Positions 14,278 through 23,024 of a stretch of DNA of 64,000 nucleotides are shown piece by piece. Position 1 is the stretch's first letter. Each line of letters opens with the position of its first letter. Made by a program: the position numbers and the translations under genes. The notes under the pieces are model-generated. The model had not been told where the DNA came from and made no database searches. It saw only the letters and a list, made by a program, of their open reading frames with translations. The DNA comes from Rhizobium sp. CC-YZS058. Lineage in GTDB: Bacteria > Pseudomonadota > Alphaproteobacteria > Rhizobiales > Rhizobiaceae. The stretch covers positions 1,204,001 to 1,268,000 of the forward strand of contig NZ_JAYESJ010000001.1 in the NCBI RefSeq assembly GCF_034720595.1, in the 5' to 3' direction.

Positions 14278-14941
14278 AGGCAAGGGGTTTGGAAATGCCA
14301 AGCCGATCGTCATCCGGCCTTATGCCGACTTCAAGCAGGACAAGGCGATTCGAGCGGAGCGAATCAGGGTGTCGAATATCGGCATGGCAATGAGCCAGAT
14401 CGCCGACGATCATCCTGAACTCGCTGCATGGCTGTGTCTGCAGGTGCGCCCTCGGGCCGAATCGGCGATTGAGGATCTCCTTGCTGAGGAAAAAGTTCAC
14501 GCTCTCGTGCCGCGGTACAAAGGGCCGGAAATGCGGCGAAGGCACCGAAACGTTGAGGCGCCGATGCTGCCGGTCATGCCAGGATATGTCTTGGTCCGAT
14601 GCGTTCCAACAGCACAATCAGTTCAAGGCTTGCTCACTTTCGACCGGCAGAAACGGGTGGTTGGGATCGTAGGTGACCCAGAGCGACCGTTCCGCGTTCC
14701 CTTTGCTTTCATTGAACGATTCCTGCAAAAGGTGCAGGCCGGCGCTTACGATTACAGAGCCGCAGCGCCTGTCGAGTTTGCTGTTGGCGAAAGCGTCAGG
14801 ATCGTTGATGGCCCCTTCGCCAGCTACCTCGGAAAGATCCTCTCGACCGACTACCAGAAGTGCCGGGTCGAAGTGGAAGTGCGTATCTTCTCAGGACTCG
14901 TCCCGGTTGAAATGGATGTTGCGCAGATCGAAAAAATGTGA
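14261..14941 (+). CDS. Phage NusG-family transcription antiterminator
   Basis: The 226-residue product has an NGN domain (about residues 45-150): AAWLCLQVRPRAESAIEDLL, LVPRY, then a Pro-Gly-Tyr-Val motif in LPVMPGYVLVRC, as in NusG and RfaH. A KOW-type C-terminal domain follows (about 170-226): FAVGESVRIVDGPFASYLGKI and VEVEVRIFSGLVPVEMD. NusG proteins bind the clamp helices of RNA polymerase and control pausing or termination. The gene lies immediately before a terminator (15108-15129) and the terminase/head operon, the position of late antiterminators, so control of late genes is likely. The start at 14261 overlaps the O-like gene; 14267 is an alternative. Confidence 0.85.
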   Translation: MTMQHRGKGFGNAKPIVIRPYADFKQDKAIRAERIRVSNIGMAMSQIADDHPELAAWLCLQVRPRAESAIEDLLAEEKVHALVPRYKGPEMRRRHRNVEAPMLPVMPGYVLVRCVPTAQSVQGLLTFDRQKRVVGIVGDPERPFRVPFAFIERFLQKVQAGAYDYRAAAPVEFAVGESVRIVDGPFASYLGKILSTDYQKCRVEVEVRIFSGLVPVEMDVAQIEKM

Positions 14942-15107
14942 GAGCCATAGCGCCACGGATGATCCGATGATCCTGTAGTGAGCCCCTGAGAACGCCGTAG
15001 CAGGCGGGACGTAAGTCTGGGGTCGGTACGCCGGTCGGACCCAGCCTTGAGAGCCTTAAGATGAGGCGTCGATTCAGGGTCAGTGCTACTGCTATGCGAA
15101 GACGATG

Positions 15108-15129
15108 GGCGGCCGAGAGGTCGCCTTTT
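15108..15129 (+). terminator. Terminator between the NusG-like gene and the late genes
   Basis: GGCGGCC (15108-15114) pairs with GGTCGCC (15119-15125, one G-T pair) around a GAGA tetraloop, followed by TTTT. It lies in a 200-base gap that otherwise has no gene and precedes the HNH-terminase operon. Confidence 0.65.
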
Positions 15130-15142
15130 GCGCGTCTAGAGT

Positions 15143-15511
15143 ATGCCTCGTCTCAAGTCGCTTCCGCCTCGACTAACCGCTGCGCCACCTCGCTTGGGTA
15201 GAGCGCCTGGTGATGAAGCAGCCCGGCTTCGGGAGAGAGATCAGACGGTGACATGGCGCAGCTGGTACAAGACTGAGCGCTGGCGCAAGCTGCGGGAGCA
15301 GGTCCTCCTGCGCGATCTCTATACCTGCAAGCAGACGGGCGTCCTCTGCAGTGGTCGCTACCCAGCAGATGACAGCCCGGTCGTTGACCACAAGGTGCCG
15401 CATCGCGGTGACGAGGCGCTGTTCTGGGACTTCGATAACCTGCAGACCGTGAGCAAGGCCTACCACGACAGCGAGAAGCAAAGGCAGGAGCGGTCGGGGC
15501 CTCGATGGTGA
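15143..15511 (+). CDS. HNH endonuclease, packaging-associated
   Basis: The 122-residue protein has WRSWYKTERWRKLREQVLLRD, then CKQTGVLCSG, and VVDHKVPHRGD...FWDFDNLQTVSKAYHDSEKQR, the standard HNH fold of phage packaging nucleases (HK97 gp74 type). The two HNH histidines are in VDHKVPHRG. In many cos phages this protein sits beside the terminase and is needed for specific DNA cutting. Its position just before the terminase genes supports the same role here. Confidence 0.88.
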   Translation: MPRLKSLPPRLTAAPPRLGRAPGDEAARLRERDQTVTWRSWYKTERWRKLREQVLLRDLYTCKQTGVLCSGRYPADDSPVVDHKVPHRGDEALFWDFDNLQTVSKAYHDSEKQRQERSGPRW

Positions 15512-15642
15512 GGCGACAGCCTCAGCACCCCTTTCAAAGGCACGCCTAACGTTAGGTGTCTCTAAAGGGTGGGGGGGGTAGAAAGTCTGCCAAGCCGCCA
15601 GCTTCCGGACCCGCGTCCCCCGCATTCAGGGATTTTTTTCTC

Positions 15643-16131
15643 GTGGACACGATTTTCGACCTCTTCGGCAACCCGGTTCCTCTCGGCCGAGGCAAGCGCG
15701 GACGGCCAGAGCACGTCCCGACTATCGAAAACCGCAATCGTGTCAGCATCTTACTAGCGGCTGGATGGAGCAATGAGCGGATCGCCAATGCTCTCGCCAT
15801 CACTCTGCCGACGCTGCGGAAGCATTATTTTGCTGAGCTCAAGGCGAGAGATGCCATGCGCGACCGACTAGAGGCAAGACGCCTCGAACTGGCCTGGCGG
15901 ACGGCCGAGGCCGGCAATGTCGGTGCAATGAAAGAGTTCGGCCGGCTGCTCGAAAAGAACGATCGCATGGAGATCGAGCGCGAGCTTTCTCAGACCGGCA
16001 AGACCGATGCGCCGGCAGAGGCTCACGCACGGATTGGCAAAAAAGCCATGGATGCTCAGCGCGCCCTCGACGCTGACGCTGAGCTGATGACCGAGCTTGA
16101 ACAGGAAGCCAACCGGAATGCTCGCCACTGA
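15643..16131 (+). CDS. Putative terminase small subunit
   Basis: The GTG at 15643 follows AGGGA and gives 162 residues starting DTIFDLFGNPVPLGRGKRGRP after Met, a beginning I recognise from other rhizobial phages. A helix-turn-helix follows: NRVSILLAAGWSNERIANAL and ITLPTLRKHYFAEL, suited to recognising packaging sites, then a long charged helix. An upstream GTG at 15556 would add 29 poorly conserved residues. It overlaps the large subunit by 14 bases, which supports the role. Confidence 0.7.
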   Translation: MDTIFDLFGNPVPLGRGKRGRPEHVPTIENRNRVSILLAAGWSNERIANALAITLPTLRKHYFAELKARDAMRDRLEARRLELAWRTAEAGNVGAMKEFGRLLEKNDRMEIERELSQTGKTDAPAEAHARIGKKAMDAQRALDADAELMTELEQEANRNARH

Positions 16132-17824
16132 CGATCTGCCGCGCTTCGCCTGCCCCGATTGGTGGGACAAGCTGCAGGCTGGCGAGACACCGATGGCAGA
16201 CGTGCCGCTCAATGAGCAGAAGGCTCGCAAGGCGCTGGCGTTCTTCAATCGCCTCCGGCTGCCTGATGTGCCCGGCAACCCGCCGCTCTCAGAAGCCTGC
16301 GGTGACTGGTTCCGCGATATCCTCTGCGCCTTCCTGGCGAGCGAAGATCCGGACACCAAGCGCCGGCTCGTCTGGGAGCTGCTCTGCATGGTCCCGAAGA
16401 AAAACTCGAAGACGACCTATGTGGCTGCGCTCGGGCTGACCGCATTGTTCATGGAGGATGCCCCGAACCGTCAGATGCTGATCGTGGCGCCCAGCCAGAA
16501 CATCTCGGAGCGGTGCTTCGAGCAGGCGCAAGGCATGATCCGCCTCGATCCGAAGCTCAACGAGATCTTCAAGCTTCAGGATCACCTGAAGTGCATCACG
16601 CGGGAAAAGACGGGCACGAAGCTGAACGTCAAGACGTTCGACACGTCAATCGTCACTGGCGAAATCCCGGTGCTGACGATCATCGACGAGCTGCACGAGC
16701 TCGGCAAGAACGCCAAGGCGACGCGCGTCATGCAGCAGATCCGCGGCGGCGGGATCACGAAGCAGCGCGGCCAGGTGCTGATGATCACGACCCAGTCGGA
16801 TGACATCCCGTCCGGTATCTGGCGCACCGAACTCGACAAGGCCCGGGCGATCCGGGACGGGAAAGGTGGTGCGTCGCCGATCATGCTTCCGGTGCTCTAC
16901 GAGTTCCCGCGCTATCGGCAAATGGATCAGGACTTCTGGCGCAACCAGAACAACTGGAGCTTCCTGCTCCCGAACCTCGGGCGCTCGATCGACCCGCAAG
17001 CGCTCATCGACGATTACGAAAACAACGGCAAGGTCAGCAAAGAGACCGAGCAGGTCTGGACGAGCCAGCACCTGAACATCGAGATCGGCGTGGGCCTCGG
17101 CGGGGACGGATGGTCCGGGGCAATGCACTGGCAGTCATGTGTCGACGCGAAGCTGACCGGGCTCGACGCGCTGCTCCGCCGCTCGGAGGTCTGCACCATC
17201 GGCATAGACTGGGGCGGCGCCGACGACCTGGCAGCCCTCTACGTCATCGGCCGGGAGAAAGGCTCGCGGCGTTGGCTCGGCTGGACACGAGCATGGGCAC
17301 GACCCTCCGTGTTCGAGCGCCGCAAAAGCATCGTGCCGAAGCTGCGCGAGTTCGAGACGGCCGGCGACCTGGTCGTTTGCGACACTGGCGAAGAGCAAGC
17401 GGCCTCGGCGGCCGCGATCTGTAAGCAGGTGTTCGAGGCTGGCAAGCTGCCGGAAGCGGCCGGGATCGGCCTCGACAGTGCCGGCGTCGCGCTGCTGCTC
17501 GACGCGCTGGAAGATGCCGGGCTTGTTGAGCCGCTGGTACAGGCCGTTCTGCAGGGCTGGAAGCTGCAGACGGCGATCTCTTCCGTGCCTTTGAAGCTCG
17601 AGGACCAGCGCTTCGTGCATGGCGACCAGTCGATCATGGCGTGGTCAGTCGGCAACGCCAAGCAGACGCTGCGCGGCAGCAATTATGTGGTGACCAAGGA
17701 AGTCTCCGGCGCCGCAAAGATCGACAACCTGATGGCCCTCTTCAACGCGGCGATGCTGATGTTCCTGAACCCTGAGCCCGTTGCGACCTTTGACGCTGAT
17801 GCGTGGATTGCGAGTTATGCATGA
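16118..17824 (+). CDS. Phage terminase large subunit
   Basis: The 568-residue protein is the packaging ATPase-nuclease. The Walker A variant VPKKNSKT is at about residues 92-99, Walker B TIIDELHEL has the catalytic acid pair at about 190-191, and a coupling motif LMITTQSD follows. The nuclease half begins at GIDWGGADD (about residue 365), with further acidic residues in VVCDTGEE and GLDSAGVA. This is the HK97-like terminase family. AGGAAG precedes the ATG at 16118. It would package concatemeric prophage DNA into the head made by the next genes. Confidence 0.95.
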   Translation: MLATDDLPRFACPDWWDKLQAGETPMADVPLNEQKARKALAFFNRLRLPDVPGNPPLSEACGDWFRDILCAFLASEDPDTKRRLVWELLCMVPKKNSKTTYVAALGLTALFMEDAPNRQMLIVAPSQNISERCFEQAQGMIRLDPKLNEIFKLQDHLKCITREKTGTKLNVKTFDTSIVTGEIPVLTIIDELHELGKNAKATRVMQQIRGGGITKQRGQVLMITTQSDDIPSGIWRTELDKARAIRDGKGGASPIMLPVLYEFPRYRQMDQDFWRNQNNWSFLLPNLGRSIDPQALIDDYENNGKVSKETEQVWTSQHLNIEIGVGLGGDGWSGAMHWQSCVDAKLTGLDALLRRSEVCTIGIDWGGADDLAALYVIGREKGSRRWLGWTRAWARPSVFERRKSIVPKLREFETAGDLVVCDTGEEQAASAAAICKQVFEAGKLPEAAGIGLDSAGVALLLDALEDAGLVEPLVQAVLQGWKLQTAISSVPLKLEDQRFVHGDQSIMAWSVGNAKQTLRGSNYVVTKEVSGAAKIDNLMALFNAAMLMFLNPEPVATFDADAWIASYA

Positions 17825-19104
17825 GCTGGCTCACCAGACTGTTCGGGCGCGACGGCGTGAAGGATATCGAGGCTTGGCGCGGTGGTCAGGTCTCGACTGA
17901 GAACGGGAATAACTTCACCACCAACCAGGTGACGGTTGCCAATTATCAGGACAGCCGAGCCGGTCAGGCAGGCGGTGCGGTTGGACTCTCAGCCACCTGG
18001 GCATGCGTCCAATTGATCGCCGGCACGATCGCCTCGCTGCCCTTGATGGTCTACCGGACCGACAGCGATGGCATCCGCCGCGTTGCACGGGACCATCCGC
18101 TCTACTTCGTGCTGCACGACAGCCCCAACTACGACCAGACCGCCGTCGACTTCTGGGAGATCATGGCGGCGAGCATCGAGCTGCACGGAAATGCCTTCGC
18201 CGTCATGGAGCGGCGGACGGGCGGCGCCCTTAACGCGCTCCATCCGATCCGTCCGGATCTGGTCACCGTGCGGCGTATCACCAGCGGCGATCTGGAGTAC
18301 GAATGGACCGAGAATGGCCGGCATAACGTCAAAACGAGCCAGGAGATGCTCCACATTCGGGGGCCGCTTGGCGATGCGCTCTCGGGCGCGTCGACCCTCT
18401 CAGCATGCCGATCGGTGTTCGAGGACGCGCTCTCGGCCGAGTTTGCCGCCGGTGTCATGTTCCGCAACGGCGTCAGCCCGAGCGGTATTCTGTCCACACC
18501 GGCTGATGTTCGGCTCACTGGCCCGCAGCGCGAAGAGCTCGAGCTGCGCCTGCAGGAAAAGCATCAGGGCGCGATCCGCAGCGGTCGCCCGATGCTCCTT
18601 GATGGCGGGCTGACGTGGAACTCGCTGTCTATCGATCCCACGGACGCGCAGATGCTCGAAACCCGCAAGTTCAGCGGCGAGCAGATCTGCAGGCTGTTCG
18701 GTGTGCCACCAGCCATGGTCGGATTCGGCGACAAGGCCTCGAACTGGGGCACCGGCAAAGAGGTCGATGTCCTCGGCTTCCAGAAGTTCACTCTGCGCAA
18801 GCGCATGAAGCGCATCGAGCAGGCGCTCCTCAAGCAGCTCGTGCCGCTCGCAGAGCGCAGGACGCAAGGCCTCGTGATCGAGTTCAACTTCGAGGGGCTG
18901 CTCCGCGGCGATACGGCCAGCCGCTATGAGGCCTACGAGCGCGCAATCCGAATGGGCCTGGCAACGCGAAACGAGTGCCGCGCTCTCGAAAACCTGCCGC
19001 CGATCGCCGGCGGCGACATCGTAACCGTCCAGATGCAGGACGTCCCGCTCGCAAACGTGATCAGTGGAGAAGGCAATGGACAAGAAAACAGCCCCGCTGC
19101 TTGA
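17821..19104 (+). CDS. Phage portal protein, HK97 family
   Basis: The 427-residue protein starts MSWLTRLFGRDG with an ATGA overlap with the terminase stop. Typical portal features are VGLSATWACVQLIAGTIASLPL (stem region), HPLYFVLHDSPN, FWEIMAASIELHGNAFAVM, FSGEQICRLFGVPPAMVGF and a C-terminal RNECRALENLPPIAGGD. The portal forms the dodecameric ring at the unique capsid vertex through which DNA enters. Complete in length for the family. Confidence 0.95.
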   Translation: MSWLTRLFGRDGVKDIEAWRGGQVSTENGNNFTTNQVTVANYQDSRAGQAGGAVGLSATWACVQLIAGTIASLPLMVYRTDSDGIRRVARDHPLYFVLHDSPNYDQTAVDFWEIMAASIELHGNAFAVMERRTGGALNALHPIRPDLVTVRRITSGDLEYEWTENGRHNVKTSQEMLHIRGPLGDALSGASTLSACRSVFEDALSAEFAAGVMFRNGVSPSGILSTPADVRLTGPQREELELRLQEKHQGAIRSGRPMLLDGGLTWNSLSIDPTDAQMLETRKFSGEQICRLFGVPPAMVGFGDKASNWGTGKEVDVLGFQKFTLRKRMKRIEQALLKQLVPLAERRTQGLVIEFNFEGLLRGDTASRYEAYERAIRMGLATRNECRALENLPPIAGGDIVTVQMQDVPLANVISGEGNGQENSPAA

Positions 19105-19744
19105 GATCAAGAAGCTCGAAAACAGTGGCGAGTTCGAAGGTTACGGCTCCACGTTTGGCGGCGAGCCGGACGCCTACGGCGATGTGATCGCCCCCGGCGC
19201 CTATACCGACAGCCTCGTTACCCACAAGGCGAAGGGCACGATGCCGAAGCTCTTCTGGCAGCACAACGCCGATCAGCCGATCGGCAAGTGGCTCGAAGCG
19301 AAGGAAGACGATCATGGTCTTCTGCTGCGCGGCAAGCTGAACATGGACGTGCAGCGTGGCCAGGAAGCCTACGCGCTCCTGAAGGCCGGCGACATTGACG
19401 GCCTGTCGATCGGCTACCGCATCAAGGAATATAGCGTCGACACCGAAAGCGGTGTCTGGACGCTCGAAAAGCTCGATCTCGTCGAGGTCAGTGTCGTTTC
19501 CGTCGGCGCGAACGAGAACGCCGTCGTGCAGAGCGTCAAGGCGGCGAAGGCCGCGCACGACCTGATGGAAAAGCTGAAGGCCGGGGACCGGCTGACAGAA
19601 AGGGAGTTCGAGACCTGGCTCAAGGGGCTGGGCTTCTCGAACTCGCAGGCGGAGCGCGCCGCGCGCCTCCACCTGAAAGGACAAGGGGACCTTGTCGACG
19701 CGGCTGATGAAGGCGCCGCTTTCCTGCGTGCGCTTGTGGGCTAA
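19076..19744 (+). CDS. Prohead protease, HK97 family
   Basis: The 222-residue product contains EFEGYGSTFGGEPDAYGDVIAPGAY and MPKLFWQHNADQPIGKWLEAKED, where the His in WQHN is the catalytic His, then DIDGLSIGYRIKE with the catalytic Ser of the S78-type serine protease. The protein digests the delta domain of the capsid precursor during maturation. GGAGAAGG precedes ATG 19076; the reading frame starts inside the portal gene's end. The C-terminal 50 residues are a helical tail, consistent with self-processing. Confidence 0.93.
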   Translation: MDKKTAPLLEIKKLENSGEFEGYGSTFGGEPDAYGDVIAPGAYTDSLVTHKAKGTMPKLFWQHNADQPIGKWLEAKEDDHGLLLRGKLNMDVQRGQEAYALLKAGDIDGLSIGYRIKEYSVDTESGVWTLEKLDLVEVSVVSVGANENAVVQSVKAAKAAHDLMEKLKAGDRLTEREFETWLKGLGFSNSQAERAARLHLKGQGDLVDAADEGAAFLRALVG

Positions 19745-19777
19745 GGCCCGATCCCAACCGAAAACTGGAGGTTCCCC

Positions 19778-21088
19778 ATGTCGGGACAGAAACTGGCCGC
19801 GCTCAGCTGCGGCTCGATCGCCTTTGCCGTGGCATCCATGGCAGTTCTGCGGTTCGCCCCGCAGATCGTCTTCGCGCCGCCGGACAGCGGCACGCATAGC
19901 GGCAAAACGGCTGCGGAGCTTGCGGCCGAAGTTCGCCGCGACTTCGACACCAAGCACGACGCGGTGAAGGAGATCGCCGAAAAGGCGCTCGCCGAAGCCG
20001 GGAAGGGCACGCCGCTCGCCACCACGGCGAAGGAACTGGCCGACCAGGCCATTGCAGGCATGAACGAAGCCAAGGCCCGTCTCGATGAGATGGAGCAGAA
20101 GATGGCGCGGCGGACCGATCCGACCGACACCCCGCGCACTGCCGGCGAACGCTTCGTCAACGACGAATCCTTCAAGTCTTTCGCCGGTCAGACCCGTCCG
20201 CGCGGCCGTGTCCTGGTCGACGTGAAGGACATCACCTCGCTCACGACCGATGCTGCTGGCTCGGCCGGTGCGCTGGTCAACTCCGACCGCCGCGGCCTGC
20301 AGGTCGAACAGCCGCAGCGCCGCCTGACCGTTCGCTCGCTTTTGCTGCCCGGTCAGACGACCAGCAACCAGATCGAGTACGAACAGGAGAAGCTGTTCAC
20401 GAATGCCGCTGCGCCGGTCGCCGAAGGCGCCCCCAAGCCGCAGTCCGAGCTGCAGTTCGAGGACAAGGTCGCGAGCGTGCGGACGATCGCGCACTGGATG
20501 CGGACGTCGGTCCAGATCCTCGCCGATGCGCCGGCACTGCGGTCGATCATCGACCAGCGTCTGCGCTACGGCCTGTCGCTCGTCGAGGAAAACCAGCTGC
20601 TCAATGGGTCCGGCACTGGTCAGAACCTGCTCGGCCTGATCACGGCTGCCACCGCTTACGCGGCGCCTGGCAGCCTGACGGCGACCACGCAGGTTGACGT
20701 GCTCCGCCTCATGATTCTGCAGGCGGCGCTTGCCGAGTTCCCGCCGAATGGCATCGTCATCAATCCGATCGACTGGGCCGCGATCGAAATGGCGAAGGAT
20801 GCCGGCGGCAACTACATCATCGGCAACCCGCAGGGCACGATCTCCCCGACGCTCTGGAGCCTGCCGGTGGTCGCGACGCAGGCGATCGGCGTCGACAAGG
20901 CGCTCGTCGGGGCCTTCAATCTCGCTGCCCAGATCTTCGACCGTCAGGACGCGACGATCGACGTTTCGACCGAAGATCAGGACAACTTCATCCGCAACAA
21001 GGTGACGATCCGCGCCGAAGAGCGTCTGGCGCTGGCGATCTACCGCCCGCAGTCGCTCATCTACGGCGATCTCGGCCGCGTCGCCTAA
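19778..21088 (+). CDS. Major capsid protein, HK97 fold, with hydrophobic N-terminus
   Basis: The 436-residue protein has a coiled-coil delta (scaffold) region at about residues 45-110 (VRRDFDTKHDAVKEIAEKAL, DEMEQKMARR) and a mature capsid region from about 125: LVNSDRRGLQ, RSLLLPGQTTSN, EGAPKPQSELQFE, VRTIAHWMRTSVQILADAPAL, LLNGSGTGQNLLGL and the C-terminal RAEERLALAIYRPQSLIYGD. Unusually, the first 35 residues contain a hydrophobic, signal-like segment (SIAFAVASMAVLRFAPQIVF) in front of the coiled coil; it would be removed with the delta domain. Matching protease is encoded just upstream. Confidence 0.93.
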   Translation: MSGQKLAALSCGSIAFAVASMAVLRFAPQIVFAPPDSGTHSGKTAAELAAEVRRDFDTKHDAVKEIAEKALAEAGKGTPLATTAKELADQAIAGMNEAKARLDEMEQKMARRTDPTDTPRTAGERFVNDESFKSFAGQTRPRGRVLVDVKDITSLTTDAAGSAGALVNSDRRGLQVEQPQRRLTVRSLLLPGQTTSNQIEYEQEKLFTNAAAPVAEGAPKPQSELQFEDKVASVRTIAHWMRTSVQILADAPALRSIIDQRLRYGLSLVEENQLLNGSGTGQNLLGLITAATAYAAPGSLTATTQVDVLRLMILQAALAEFPPNGIVINPIDWAAIEMAKDAGGNYIIGNPQGTISPTLWSLPVVATQAIGVDKALVGAFNLAAQIFDRQDATIDVSTEDQDNFIRNKVTIRAEERLALAIYRPQSLIYGDLGRVA

Positions 21089-21155
21089 GGCGGAGTGCTC
21101 TGGCAGTCGCCGCGACCAGCGGCGCCTGCTCCCTTGCGGAACGATGGAGACGATC

Positions 21156-21548
21156 ATGATCAAGGCAGTTTTGCTGAAGCCGCTCGATGGTGACCCGGAA
21201 GGCACCGAGCGTGAGTTCGACCAGGCGGACTTCGACTTTCTGGTGAAAATGAACGCTGTTCGCCGTGCGGATGGCAATAATGTGCAGCATGCAGATGAGC
21301 TGCGCCTCGACGGCCCGACCGTCGCTGAATTCGTGGCTCGTGGATACAAGGCCTCGGCATATCCACCGAGCGGCTATGCTGCGCGCAGCACGCCGGAGGA
21401 GATCGCCACAGCAGTTGCCGCCGAGGGCGCTGGCGACGACGCTTCGCAGCCGGAAGAGAAGGCAGCACCTGCCGTCGAGAACAAGATGGCGCCCGACGTC
21501 GCCAACAAGGATGTCGTCGCCTCCACGACCAAGCGCCGGAACCGTTGA
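21156..21548 (+). CDS. Hypothetical head-region protein
   Basis: The 130-residue product starts MIKAVLLKPLDGDPEGTEREF after a GGAGA site; an upstream in-frame ATG at 21144 is an alternative. The first 70 residues form a compact domain (FDQADFDFLVKMNAVRRA), and the rest is an Ala/Glu/Lys-rich tail ending TKRRNR. It lies between capsid and connector genes, where small decoration or FI-like packaging proteins occur. No family is certain. Confidence 0.6.
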   Translation: MIKAVLLKPLDGDPEGTEREFDQADFDFLVKMNAVRRADGNNVQHADELRLDGPTVAEFVARGYKASAYPPSGYAARSTPEEIATAVAAEGAGDDASQPEEKAAPAVENKMAPDVANKDVVASTTKRRNR

Positions 21549-21550
21549 AC

Positions 21551-22159
21551 ATGACGCGTCCCGTTCTCGTCACGCCAGCAACCGTTTTGCCTGTCACCGT
21601 CGATGAGGTGAAAGCGGCTCTTCGCATCGCTGTCGTTGGCGAGGATGGGGCCGTCGAGCCGCATGATGATGATGGCCTCATCGAGACCTTGATACAGGCG
21701 GCAGTCGATCACTATTCCGGCTGGAATGGCACGCTCGGCATCAGCCTGGTCGAAAGCGAGTGGGAGCAGAAGTTCGACAGCTTCTCGCAGATCCTGCCGC
21801 TGCTCGTTGGGCCGGTGCTGAGCATTGCGTCGCTCGCATACCGAAACAGATCCGAGCTGTCGACGACGATCAACGATAGTGTGTATTCGCTGAAGACGGA
21901 TGCTGCCGGCCGCAGCTTCGTTCGCTTCGCCAACGCCTTCATCTTGCCGTCCGATCTCTACGAGGATGAGGCCGTCCTGGTTCGCTACAAAGCCGGTTGG
22001 CCGGTAGACGCCGGGAAGGCGACGACACCAGCCGACTTGCGGACCGCAATCATGATGCGCGTGCAGCTGCACTACGATGAGGCTGCCACCGGCGGATCGA
22101 CGACGCTCGAGCGGGTCGAAGCGAACCTGCTCAGCAAGTATCGAAGGTTCTCTGTCTGA
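21551..22159 (+). CDS. Head-tail connector protein (gp6-like)
   Basis: The 202-residue product has TVDEVKAALRI near its start, then LIETLIQAAVDHYSGWNGTLGISL and a beta-rich end with VRYKAGWPVDAGKATTPADLRTAIMMRVQLHYDE, the pattern of HK97 gp6/phiE125 gp8 connector proteins ('P.dlk.aill.v..lye'). This protein forms the ring below the portal. Its TGA overlaps the next ATG. Confidence 0.85.
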   Translation: MTRPVLVTPATVLPVTVDEVKAALRIAVVGEDGAVEPHDDDGLIETLIQAAVDHYSGWNGTLGISLVESEWEQKFDSFSQILPLLVGPVLSIASLAYRNRSELSTTINDSVYSLKTDAAGRSFVRFANAFILPSDLYEDEAVLVRYKAGWPVDAGKATTPADLRTAIMMRVQLHYDEAATGGSTTLERVEANLLSKYRRFSV

Positions 22160-22515
22160 TGCCGGTCACCGCGCAGGATCTCCGGCACGTAGTTGCCTTC
22201 GACAAGCTTGTCGACCAGCCAGATGGGCACGGTGGGACGGAAACTGCCTGGACCGACGAGGGTGCAGCTCTGAAGGAGCGGGCCCACTTCAAGTATCTTC
22301 GTGGCGGCGAAACTGCGCTGGCTTCGCGCCTTGCGAACCGTCAGCCAGTCATCATTACCGTAAGGGCAAACGTGCGAACACGTGGCATCACGGCAGCTTG
22401 GCGGGTGCGAGACGTCAAGGCGGGGACAGTATTTGCGATCCGCTCGGTGATCACTACCGAAGACCTGCGCTTTGTGGAAATCACTGCTGAGACCGGGCTC
22501 GCAGTCGCGCCATGA
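22159..22515 (+). CDS. Phage head closure / head-tail adaptor protein
   Basis: The 118-residue protein begins MPVTAQDLRHVVAFDKLVDQ, then GHGGTETAWTDEGAALKERAHF and a beta-rich remainder with RVRDVKAGTVFAIRSV, the pattern of SPP1 gp16-like head-closure proteins (typical 'r.v.f.....d.dg.G...e.W'). It fits between connector and tail terminator. Overlaps with both neighbours indicate coupled translation. Confidence 0.82.
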   Translation: MPVTAQDLRHVVAFDKLVDQPDGHGGTETAWTDEGAALKERAHFKYLRGGETALASRLANRQPVIITVRANVRTRGITAAWRVRDVKAGTVFAIRSVITTEDLRFVEITAETGLAVAP

Positions 22516-22928
22516 GTGCCTCGGTTGGTTTGCAAGACATCATTCTTGCCCGCCTGAGAGGCAGCGACGCTGTCGCTGCGCTCGTTGGGCAGAAGATTTA
22601 CGACGGCGTGCCGACGACGGCAGCCTATCCCTATGTCAGCCTCGGCGCGACCGACCTTCGGCTGGATGATGCCGATTGCGTGTCGGGCAGGGAAGAGACG
22701 GTGCAGATTGACTGCTGGTCGCAGGACAACGCGCGCCTCTGGCCGTGCAAAGCGCTCGTTGATTCAGTCGTCCGAGCGTTGGTTAAGGAGGGAGGTGACG
22801 CCGACGAGATACCGGATGGCTTCGTTCTCGAATTTCGGTTGGAGCTCGCACGCGTTTTCCTTGATGCGGATGCAAAGACCGCGCATGGCGTGGTGCAGGT
22901 TACAGCCATCGTCGAGGAGATCGACTGA
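22512..22928 (+). CDS. Tail completion/terminator protein, DUF3168
   Basis: The 138-residue protein matches DUF3168: LQDIILARLRGSDAVAALVGQKIYDGVPTTAAYPYVSLGATD, cited as residues about 5-48, then REETVQIDCWSQDNARLWPCKALVDSV. These proteins cap the tail tube at the head-tail joint. It is the last recognisable virion gene; the major tail protein that should follow is missing. Confidence 0.85.
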   Translation: MSASVGLQDIILARLRGSDAVAALVGQKIYDGVPTTAAYPYVSLGATDLRLDDADCVSGREETVQIDCWSQDNARLWPCKALVDSVVRALVKEGGDADEIPDGFVLEFRLELARVFLDADAKTAHGVVQVTAIVEEID

Positions 22929-22976
22929 TGGTGCAGGGGCAGAGCTGGCTCGGGAAATCTGCACATCGGGGATGAG
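22928..22976 (+). pseudogene. Remnant of the next phage gene cut by the IS
   Basis: An ATG overlaps the DUF3168 stop (TGATG), the usual coupling in this operon, and gives MVQGQSWLGKSAHRG before reaching a TGA at the left end of the IS. By position this would be the beginning of the major tail protein gene, but 15 residues are too few to prove it. Confidence 0.35.
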
Positions 22977-23024
22977 TGGAGTTTCTGCCTGACTTCGGCT
23001 TAGATGCCGGGAACAGGAGAGACC

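Noticed and set aside
19061..21349. 762-codon minus-strand frame over protease and capsid genes
   Set aside because: It has no domain and a composition rich in Arg/Asp/Gly; the plus-strand genes are well supported.
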